Below are positions 55,984 to 64,000 of a stretch of 64,000 nt of DNA, piece after piece. Within the stretch, counting starts at the first letter, position 1. Each line of letters starts with the position of its first letter. This DNA comes from an uncultured Lachnospiraceae bacterium. GTDB lineage: Bacteria > Bacillota > Clostridia > Lachnospirales > Lachnospiraceae. Location: the NCBI GenBank assembly GCA_910583605.1, contig CAJTXN010000001.1, positions 558,001 through 622,000 of the forward strand. The letters run 5' to 3'. The notes below the pieces were generated by a model, which worked only from the letters and a program-made list of their open reading frames with translations, did no database searches and was not told the origin of the DNA. The translations under genes were made by a program, and so were the position numbers.

Positions 55984-56379
55984 TCAAAACTTACTTCCAC
56001 AATTTTTACATCTCCACGTCTTTCCATTATCCCCCATTCCAAAGATTCCGAAGGCTGCCATTTTGACAATCTTTTTTGTGGCGGTTATTTTCGTGAGATT
56101 GGTTGAATTGCAGATTGGACATTTTGGTTTATTCAGTAAATCTTGAGCTATCTGATTATTTCGGATTATTTCTTCTTGTGATAGTTTTGGTTCAAATATA
56201 GGAGCATAAAACTCCTCATAAAATTTTTCAAATAACATTTTTGCCGTATCTTCATCACAGTTACAATATGTTTGAATATAATCTATTCCTTCTTGTTTTT
56301 CTTTTGCTTCCATAAAATCAATCAGTGCAGTACATGGCTCCTGATCTCCTAACATTCTATACATACTTTCCATATCCAT
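55984..56379 (-). CDS. zinc-ribbon array gene A1 (one helical module)
   Basis: 131 residues. The N-terminus has one helical module marked by YIQTYCNCDEDTAK (about residues 35-48). A linker with NNQIAQDLLNKPK leads to a C-terminal zinc ribbon, CPICNSTNL ... WRCKNCGSKF, with four cysteines. The last about 50 residues are almost identical in all five array members. A near-twin is at 57856-58251. Function unknown; the ribbon could bind RNA, DNA or protein. Confidence 0.8.
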   Translation of the reverse strand: MDMESMYRMLGDQEPCTALIDFMEAKEKQEGIDYIQTYCNCDEDTAKMLFEKFYEEFYAPIFEPKLSQEEIIRNNQIAQDLLNKPKCPICNSTNLTKITATKKIVKMAAFGIFGMGDNGKTWRCKNCGSKF

Positions 56380-56513
56380 AATAATACCTCTACTCTTTCT
56401 TATTCATTTTATCTATTTATAATACTGTAATAATTTAACTATAGCTCAGGCTACATATTACACAGTATAAATCTGTAAAATTTTGTTTTTAAGAATCTTT
56501 CATAAAAATGATT

Positions 56514-57059
56514 CTAAAACTTACTTCCACAATTTTTACATCTCCACGTCTTTCCATTATCCCCCATTCCAAAGATTCCGAAGGCTGCCATTTTGACAAT
56601 CTTTTTTGTGGCGGTTATTTTCGTGAGATTGGTTGAATTGCAGATTGGACATTTCGGTTTATTCAGCAAATCCTGAGCTATTTGATTGTTATGTGCAACT
56701 TCCTCAAGTGATTGAGATGTTGGATGATATATCCAATAAAAACACTTATCAATTAAACTATTTAAAATTATTTTAGACATATTTTCATCACAATTACAAA
56801 ATTCTTGAATATAATCCATTGCTTCTTCTGTCTGTTTTTTTCCAATAGGCTTAGCCACTGCTCTAAAAGTTTCAGGATCTTCAAATAAACTTAATTTGCT
56901 AAAAAAAACAAAAAATTCTTTAGCCATATTTTCATCACAATTGCAATATGTTCGAATATAATTCATTGCCTCTTCTACTTGATTTTCTCTTATAAATGTA
57001 TACAAGGTCCACCACGATTCTTTTCCTTTATATAAACTTAACATGCTTTCCAAATCCAT
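56514..57059 (-). CDS. zinc-ribbon array gene B1 (two helical modules)
   Basis: 181 residues with two copies of the module (YIRTYCNCDENMAK near residue 36 and YIQEFCNCDENMSK near 80), a short linker, and the shared zinc-ribbon C-terminus. A, B and other members differ mainly in the N-terminal part. Start MDLESM matches the paralogues. Confidence 0.8.
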   Translation of the reverse strand: MDLESMLSLYKGKESWWTLYTFIRENQVEEAMNYIRTYCNCDENMAKEFFVFFSKLSLFEDPETFRAVAKPIGKKQTEEAMDYIQEFCNCDENMSKIILNSLIDKCFYWIYHPTSQSLEEVAHNNQIAQDLLNKPKCPICNSTNLTKITATKKIVKMAAFGIFGMGDNGKTWRCKNCGSKF

Positions 57060-57177
57060 AATAATGCCTCTCTATACTGTTTTATGTATTAATAATTATA
57101 ACTATTAAGCAAACAATATTTAACAAAATACAAATCTGTATAATCTTATTGTTAACATTCTTACATACGAAATGATT

Positions 57178-57723
57178 CTAAAATTTACTTCCACAATTTT
57201 TACACCTCCACGTCTTTCCATTATCCCCCATTCCAAAGATTCCGAAGGCTGCCATTTTGGCAATCTTTTTTGTGGCGGTTATTTTTGCGAGATTGGTAGA
57301 ATTGCAGATTGGACATTTCGGTTTATTCAACCAATCCTGTGCTACCTGATTATTATGTGCAGCTTCTGCCAGTGATTGAGGGGTTGGATGATATATATCA
57401 TAAAAAAGTCTCTCAATATAACAATCCAAAAGTATTTTAGCCATATCTTCATCACATTTACAAAATACTTGAATATAATCCATTGCTTCTTCTGTTTGTT
57501 TTTCTCTAATAAGCTCACTCAGTGCCAAAAATGCTTCATCTTTTTCCAACATACACAGCTTGCTAAAAATATTAAAAAAATCATTTACCATATTTTCATC
57601 ACACTTGCAATATTTTTTTATATAATGCATAGTTTCTTCTTTTTGATTTTCTCTTATTAACTTTTTCAGCGAATACCATGATTTTTCATTTTTATAAATT
57701 CTCAATATGCTTTTTATATCCAT
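57178..57723 (-). CDS. zinc-ribbon array gene B2 (two helical modules)
   Basis: 181 residues from the ATG at 57723, equal in length to the other B members; a TTG nine bases earlier would add three residues but is not conserved in the family. Modules: YIKKYCKCDENMVN and YIQVFCKCDEDMAK. N-terminal half is more Lys-rich than B1 and B3. Same C-terminal zinc ribbon. Confidence 0.78.
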   Translation of the reverse strand: MDIKSILRIYKNEKSWYSLKKLIRENQKEETMHYIKKYCKCDENMVNDFFNIFSKLCMLEKDEAFLALSELIREKQTEEAMDYIQVFCKCDEDMAKILLDCYIERLFYDIYHPTPQSLAEAAHNNQVAQDWLNKPKCPICNSTNLAKITATKKIAKMAAFGIFGMGDNGKTWRCKNCGSKF

Positions 57724-57855
57724 AACTAACAATGACTCCTAATTTATTTTATGTATTAATAATACTATAATAATTTTAACTATTGCCCAAACTACATTTT
57801 AAATAATATAAATCTGTAGAATCTTATCTATAAGAATCTTACATACAAATTCATT

Positions 57856-58251
57856 CTAAAATTTACTTCCACAATTTTTACATCTCCACGTCTTTCCATT
57901 ATCCCCCATTCCAAAGATTCCGAAGGCTGCCATTTTGGCAATCTTTTTTGTGGCGGTTATTTTTGCGAGATTGGTAGAATTGCAGATTGGACATTTCGGT
58001 TTATTCAGCAAATCCTGCGCTATCTGATTATTTCGGATTATTTCTGCTTGTGAAAGTTTTGGTTCAAATACAGGAGCATAAAACTTCTCATAAAATGTAT
58101 CAAAAAGGATTTTTGCTGTATCTTCATCACAGTTACAATATGTTTGAATATAATTGATTCCTTCTTGTTTTTGCTTTTCATCCATAAAATCAAGCAGTGC
58201 ATCACATGGCTCCTGATCTTCTAACATTCTTAACATACTTTCCATATCCAT
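57856..58251 (-). CDS. zinc-ribbon array gene A2 (one helical module)
   Basis: 131 residues, about nine-tenths identical to A1 by eye, with scattered changes mostly in the N-terminal half. The pair is the clearest sign of recent duplication. Confidence 0.8.
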   Translation of the reverse strand: MDMESMLRMLEDQEPCDALLDFMDEKQKQEGINYIQTYCNCDEDTAKILFDTFYEKFYAPVFEPKLSQAEIIRNNQIAQDLLNKPKCPICNSTNLAKITATKKIAKMAAFGIFGMGDNGKTWRCKNCGSKF

Positions 58252-58385
58252 AATAATTTCTCTATTCTTTCTTATTTATTTTATCTATTTATAATACTGT
58301 AATAATTTAACTATAGCTCAGGCTACATATTACACAGTATAAATCTGTAAAATTTTGTTTTTAAGAATCTTTCATAAAAATGATT

Positions 58386-58931
58386 CTAAAACTTACTTCC
58401 ACAATTTTTACATCTCCACGTCTTTCCATTATCCCCCATTCCAAAGATTCCGAAGGCTGCCATTTTGGCAATCTTTTTTGTGGCGGTTATTTTTGCGAGA
58501 TTGGTAGAATTGCAGATTGGACATTTCGGTTTATTCAACCAATCCTGTGCTACCTGATTATTATGTGCAACTTCCTCCAGTGATTGAGAAGTGGTATTAT
58601 TTACCCAAAAAAAACACTTTTCAATTAAACTATCTAAAATTATTTTAGCCATATCTTCATTACAATTACAATATGTTTGAATATAGTTCATTGCTTCTTT
58701 TGTCTGTTTTTCTTCAATAAAATCACCCACTGCATCAAATACTTCAGGTTCTTCAAACATACTTAATTTGCCAAAAATATTTAAAATTTCTTTAGCCTCC
58801 TTTTCCTCACAATTGCAATATGTTTGAATATAATTCATTGCCTCTCGTACTTGATTTTCTCTTATAAATGTATACATTGTCCACCATGATTCTTTTCCTT
58901 TATATAAGCTTAACATACCTTCCATATTCAT
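58386..58931 (-). CDS. zinc-ribbon array gene B3 (two helical modules), promoter-proximal
   Basis: 181 residues, modules YIQTYCNCEEKEAK and YIQTYCNCNEDMAK, shared zinc ribbon. It has the best expression signals of the array: an AGGAGG eight bases before the ATG and the promoter at 58961-58989, so it is the first gene of the minus-strand unit. Confidence 0.8.
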   Translation of the reverse strand: MNMEGMLSLYKGKESWWTMYTFIRENQVREAMNYIQTYCNCEEKEAKEILNIFGKLSMFEEPEVFDAVGDFIEEKQTKEAMNYIQTYCNCNEDMAKIILDSLIEKCFFWVNNTTSQSLEEVAHNNQVAQDWLNKPKCPICNSTNLAKITATKKIAKMAAFGIFGMGDNGKTWRCKNCGSKF

Positions 58932-58960
58932 AATAATACCTCCTAATCTATTTTTATTTT

Positions 58961-58989
58961 ATTATACTATAACAACTTTAACTACGCAA
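58961..58989 (-). promoter_or_regulatory. promoter of the antisense zinc-ribbon array
   Basis: Minus strand: -35 TTGCGT (58984-58989), 17-base spacer, -10 TATAAT (58961-58966), placed at the last bases of the insertion so that it fires away from the tape measure 3' exon. Confidence 0.6.
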
Positions 58990-59003
58990 TTTAAAACTAA
59001 AGG

Positions 59004-62000
59004 AGAGTCTTTAAACGCTTTTAATAGAATTAATAGTATAATAAATGATAGCACAATTTCATATACGAATTTAGGACCTGCATTAACTTCTGCCTCCAAA
59101 GAATATTCCACGGAAGCATTAAAAATGGCTATTGCCCAAACAGAATTAACAAAAAAGCAAATCAAGGGAATCTTATCAACAAAAGGACTTACTGGTGCAA
59201 CTCTTAAAAGCACCACAGCAGAATTAGCCCAAATCACAGCTACCAATCAAACTGCCGCAGCTCAGGCAGGAGCCACCGTTTCTACCAATGTTTTCTCCGC
59301 TTCTCTGAAAAAGCTGGGCCTGGCATTGAAAGGCCTGGTTGCTTCACATCCTGTTTTAACTGCCATGGCAGGAATCGCAGTTGCTGCATTTGCTGCCGTA
59401 AAAATTTTTGATGCCCTGACGGAATCCAACAAAGAATACATCGCAAAACAGCAGAAAATCGTAGATACTGCCAAAGAGAATATCAAAAATTATGATGATG
59501 AAATATCATCACTGGAAAATTTACAGGAAAAATTAAAAGAAGCAAAAAACAACAAAGAAGAACTTGCGAAAATACAGGGAGATTTAAATAATTCAATTGG
59601 ATATACACCGGGATTGCTGAACAATGAATCCGGAGCTTATGATATTGCCAACCAAAAAATAAAAGACAGAATCGCACGGTTAAAAGAATTAAAACAGGAA
59701 GAATTAAACAAGAAAATAACTGCACAAAAAAATATTTTTAATAATCGTGAAATTGATAATGGATGGGGAGTCGATCACAAGCTCAGCCATTATTCAAAGC
59801 AAAAGATACATAAAGAAGATTACAAATTTCTACAAGTAATATTTGGCGAATATTTGGGGGACTTGGATTCCGAATCCTTAACTCTGCAGGAAATATACGA
59901 TATTCTTAAAAAAAATGGATTTGGAACAGATAATAAAGATGGATATCCAAATATGTCAGATTCAGAAATCTGGAGTCATTTAATAAATGTTGCAAATAAC
60001 GATTCTATACTTGGTCTTCCTTCGGCTCAAGAAATGCAGGAATATTTTGATGAACAAACTCAAAATGTACAGGAAATTTTTAAAGATTCCGGTATTTTTG
60101 AAGATTCAGAAAGTATTTTTTCCACAGAAGAATTAAATGCAATGATTCAAAGTCTTGTAGAAGGCGGATATGCCTCGGATTTGGAAGGTATTCAACAGGC
60201 ACTTGAAGCCTTGATGAATAATAGTGAATTGTCAGGACTCATCAATCAATACTATGAATCTCTCTTTGATGAATCTGTCGATTCCGATGCCTTATACAGT
60301 CAGATAAAGACACAGTTTGACGAATTGGAAAACCAATATCCAATGCTAAAAGGCACCTTTGAAAACTTTTACAATAACATGGGAAAAGATGTGGAAAAAG
60401 CAAGCAATATAACTTTAAAATCCACTCTGTTTGATTCTGTCAAGTTATTGAAAGAGAATATGGATTCTCTCACCTCTTCCACCTCTTCCCTTTCCTCTGC
60501 GCTGGCAACCCTTTATTCCGGCGATTACAATTCCAGCGATTTGTTATCCTCCATATCCGCCATCAACTCTGCCATTTCCGAATTCGGTGACAAAGTATCG
60601 ATTGACTGGGAACATATATCTTCTGTTGATGAACTGCAGAACGAACTGTTAAAAATCTCCGAAGCCTATGCAGACTCCATGATGGCCAAAACCGGGATGA
60701 ACGACAGTGCTTTTGCAAAAGTAGTAAAAAATTCTATAATAGAAACCGTAAAACTGAAAGCACAATTAGACGGTGTTAATTCGGCCTTCGATTCCTTACA
60801 GAATAATTACAAAACCTTAAATGATACAATAACTGCTTACAATGAAAACGGATATATAACCGTTGACCAGTTACAATCATTACTGACTATGGACAATAAA
60901 TATCTTGCCTGCCTTACAGATCAAAACGGAGCATTAACCTTAAACCAGACAGCTTATGCCAATCTGACAAAAATTCAGATCGAAAACGCCAAAGCCGCAG
61001 CTCTGACCAAATATGAATCTGAAATCGCACGTATCAAACAGGATGCACTGGCAAGATCAAATAAAGAACTCAGTGACGGTATCGGATCTGAGTCCGATGG
61101 ACTTATCGAAAAATTAAACTCCTTAGCAGAACGTTTTACCATTCTGTCAGGTACTGTATCTTTCACAAAAAAAATACTTTCCAAAATAAAAAATGTAAAA
61201 GATGATTTAAAATCCCAGGCAGAAATTGAAGCTGAAAATAATTATATTGACGAACAGGCAAAAAAAGAATTAGAAGAAGCTAAAAAAGTTTATGATACCA
61301 GTTTACAATTAATCCATCAAACAGGCGCTGCTGCAGATAAATCCATGGATGAAATATTTGGAAACAAAAAAGACTCCGATTCATCACCTGCTGATTCCGC
61401 TTCTGTTGCAGCCGATACTACCTTCAACTGGATAGAAACCCGTATCTCCCGCCTCCAGCGCCGCTTCCAAAACATGGTAGACTCCGTCACCGGCTATGTA
61501 TCCTCCCATTTCAAGCTAAATATAATGGAAGAAGAACTCCGCAGTCTGGACGAACAGATCTCCGCATACCAGTCCGCCGAAGCCCTCTATTTTCAAAAAG
61601 CATATAACATCCCTCTGGACGAGGGCTTCCGCCAAAAAGTAATCAATGGTGAGATCAGCGTACAAACGCTAAGTAACGAAAGCCTTGTCAATGCAGTAAA
61701 TGAATTTAAGGAATGGTATGAAAAATATCTGGATGCCGTTGACCAGAAAGTAAAACTGACAAATGACAGACAGGCAAAGATCCGTGAAAAAATGGATCTT
61801 CAGGCTGCCTTTCATCAGACACGGCAAAACCGGCTTTCCGCTGCGGCCGACCGATTTAACGACACCATCGACAACAAAACTTCCCGCGGTAAATATGTTA
61901 CTCCTGCCTATTATCGACATCTGATCCAAAATGCGGAACAGCAGATCGCAGAATACACGGCAGAAAAAAACCTGTGGCAAAATTATCTGTCCACACTGGA

Positions 62001-64000
62001 AGAGACTTCCGATGAATACGAAGGCGTCATGGATTCCATCGAAGGCATTGATTCCTCCATCCGCTCCTGTATCGCAGATCAGCTGGAATGGAAGAAAACC
62101 ATTGCAGAAACCAGCTATAACCGCTTGGTTTCCAAATATGAGGCTTTAGAAACCAAAAGCGGCAGCCGGACCGGAAAGATTGAGTACCTGGAGTCCATCG
62201 GCGGTTTCGGTTCGAAATCCGACTACAATGCACTGATCCGTCTGAACGGGAAACAGATTCAAAACCTGTACGCACAAAATGCAGAACTGGAACAACTGCG
62301 GAACAACTGCGATGCCGGTACGGATCTGTGGAAAGAATATACAAAAAATATTCAGGATAATAATTCATCTGTTCTGGATCTGACCCGGTCTACCGCAGAG
62401 TATGCGGATACCCTCTATCATCTTCCGATCGAAAAAGCCGCGGCCAAAACGGAACGACTGCAGAAAGACTTTGAGTTGCTGGAAAAGAAAATGGAATACG
62501 CCGATTCCTATGTATCCAAAAATAAATATCTGGATAAAGAAAACTCCAACGAATACGGACAGCTTACGGCTTACCGGGAAGCTTCGGCCGCCGCCGGAAA
62601 ATCATTTTACGGTAAAAGATCCAATCTTCTGAAACAAATCGATTTCCAATCCCTGAACGGAAACGATATACGGATCCTGCGGCAATGTATAAATAACGGA
62701 ACTGCCATTCCGGCATCCATAATCGCAAAAATGGACGCTTCTTCTGCAGCCCGGGCAAATAAGTATAACGCCTCATTAAAAGCCAAAAATGAAGCGGATC
62801 TCAACTATGAATCCTACCGTTACGACTACATTAAAAATAAAAAAAGCCGCGGGGAGCAGAAACTGGAGCATATAAATAATCATTACGAAACGGAACTAAC
62901 CAAGTGGACGGATGAGGCAACCCTTTATAACGCAAAAATCTCACTGAAAGAAAAGCTGGGAGTCACACAATCCCGGACCGATTACAACCGTCTGATCGCA
63001 AACAGCAAAAAACAGGAACATCTGCTGGAACATCAGCGTTCCGCCATTTATGCCCAGATTCAGAAAAATTTAACGTCCGGTGTATGGAGTTATGACAGTG
63101 AGGAATACAAAAAAGCAAAATCTGCACTGTACGGTATTGATGAAAACATTTTAAAAGCCAAAACCGACCAGCAGGAATGGAATAACGCCATCCGGTCGAT
63201 TCCTGTCAACACCATTGAAAAACTATCTTCCGTATTGAATCTTGTAAAATCCAGACTGGAAGGACTTATGGATCTGGCCGAGAAACATGGAAACACCGTT
63301 TCTCCTTCCGCATTAAAGAAACTGATCTACCAGTCGGTTTCAGTCGCAGATCAGGCCCGGGAATCCATCGAACTGTATACCGAAATGATAAATAAGAAAC
63401 TGACCGGCGGGGACTGGGCAAAACTGACAGAAAAACAGCTGGCCAAGGTCTGGAAGTATATCGAAGCCGGAGATATCAGCCGGTTAAAAAACTACTTTAC
63501 CTATACGCTGAACATAGACCCTGCCACTCTGGAAGAATTTTTCAGTGACATTGATAAGATCGCCGATGAGACCGATAAAAAATTTCAGGCGGAAATACAG
63601 GCAGAAGAATATCTGGACCGTTTTTTTGACCTTTATATCGACAAACTCAATAAAGTCAAAGAAAAACTAAATGAGATAAACGATGCCAGGCAGAAAGCGC
63701 TGGAGCTGGAAAAGCTGGAAGCCGGTCTGCAAAAAGCAAAAGATAACAAAACCATATCCATTTACCGGGAAGGCGTCGGTATGGTATATGAAGCCGACCA
63801 GGCCGCCATAAAAGAGGCGCAGGACAATCTGGATGACTTTTATTATGAACAGATGATTGATCATTTGGATAAGATTTCGGATATTCTGGAAGAATTAAAA
63901 GAAACGTTTAATATCTATACCGATAACGGAACCCTCAAAGCCGATTACGAAAGCATTATCGCCGACGCCTTAACTTCTGCAGCCGACTTATATGCCAAAG
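59004..64000 (+). CDS. tape measure protein, 3' exon, runs off the window
   Basis: An open frame of about 1665 codons without a stop to the end of the window, giving over 2100 residues together with the 5' exon. Joining the exons gives VKNL-ESLNAFNRINSII. One or two hydrophobic segments are near 59335-59405 (VLTAMAGIAVAAFAAVKIF), usual for tape measures. The remainder is long coiled coil with at least three degenerate repeats marked by YYRHLIQ (about 61909), YNALIR (about 62230) and YNRLIA (about 62983). YREGVGMVYEADQAA near the end is a motif I know from Firmicute tape measures. The very long protein implies a long tail. Confidence 0.8.

Larger units (their letters stand above)
55984..58392. 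repeat. tandem duplication within the zinc-ribbon array
   Basis: The block from A1 to the end of B1 (about 55984-56520) recurs at about 57856-58392, including roughly 110 nearly identical intergenic bases with the same TATTACACAGTATAAATC stretch. The remaining spacers are also homologous. This indicates stepwise tandem duplication, with exchange or selection keeping the 3' coding ends alike. Confidence 0.8.
55397..59003 (+). mobile_element. candidate group I intron with cargo inside the tape measure gene
   Basis: A 3607-base insertion whose removal restores the tape measure frame (length is 1 mod 3, as needed). Evidence for a group I intron: P1, exon AACTT with intron GAGTT, ending in a U-G pair at the 5' border; P10, intron GACTCT with the first bases of the 3' exon AGAGTC; a G as last intron base; a Q-like CAATCATAGCCAAG; a P5 hairpin AAACT/AGTTT; P7 candidates ACTATG (about 55496) with CATAGT (about 55864). 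P9-type hairpins are GCGTATT/AATACGC and TTAAGTG/CACTTAA. P3 and P8 were not resolved, and P4 is weak. Five antisense genes fill the region before the 3' border. A short near-repeat at both ends (TTAAAAACT/TTTAAAACT) leaves an ordinary insertion as an alternative. Confidence 0.5.

Noticed and set aside
55984..58392. CRISPR array
   Set aside because: The repeats are whole genes with about 50-residue constant ends, not short repeats with spacers. No cas genes are present.
62027..62368. minus-strand 113-residue frame and similar ones in 59-64 kb
   Set aside because: Shadows of the tape measure reading frame, which is continuously open.

Overview
The window looks like a chromosome segment of a low-to-mid GC Clostridia/Lachnospiraceae-type Firmicute. 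This rests on family-level recognition of protein sequences (SpoIID-type protein, rimP-nusA-ylxR-ylxQ-infB-rbfA-nrnA-truB-ribF order, MalEFG/MalQ/LacI starch module, AAAGGA/GGAGG ribosome binding sites). No database search was possible.

Bases 1-44.5 kb are mostly core genome: a partial dUTPase, argH, an MscS channel, a GlgB homologue that has lost catalytic residues, a YihY/BrkB membrane protein, a SpoIID-like protein, a probable 6S-type RNA, prfC, two adjacent dynamin-like GTPases, a maltodextrin ABC transporter-malQ-lacI operon, a eukaryotic-type HisA behind a LolD/FtsX-type exporter, metY, pnp, rpsO, an SH3-NlpC/P60 hydrolase, a Na/Pi cotransporter, a TadZ-like/FHA/small membrane protein unit, and the translation/RNA operon from rimP to ribF. 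A DHH phosphoesterase is divergent from rimP.

Bases 44.5-46.0 kb are a graveyard: a broken Uma2-type nuclease fragment, tRNA-Glu(CUC), and remnants of an RloA/RloB-like abortive-infection pair. Inside that debris sits an apparently intact small RNA transcription unit (consensus-like promoter, two hairpins, 11-bp terminator stem).

From 46.0 kb to the end is a phage-derived element on the + strand. A near-perfect sigma-A promoter has a LexA-like box in its spacer and a second box just upstream. It drives a small gene, a single-subunit RNA polymerase of the YonO/eukaryotic-RdRP two-barrel type (DQDGD motif), and an overlapping zinc-finger protein. Then come a tail/structural gene set: unknown protein, tail-tube-like protein, holin-like protein, membrane-anchored coiled-coil protein, tail-assembly-chaperone-like protein and a very large tape measure protein that runs off the window. 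No terminase, portal or capsid gene is seen before the tail genes, so both a prophage and an SOS-induced tail-like particle are possible.

The tape measure gene is split by a 3.6-kb insertion with features of a group I intron (P1/P10 pairings, a Q-like element, P7 and P9-type hairpins). Its removal would restore the reading frame exactly. The insertion carries five antisense paralogues with variable N-terminal helical modules and a nearly constant zinc-ribbon C-terminus. The SOS-boxed polymerase, the split tape measure gene and the antisense zinc-ribbon array are the most likely new biology here.
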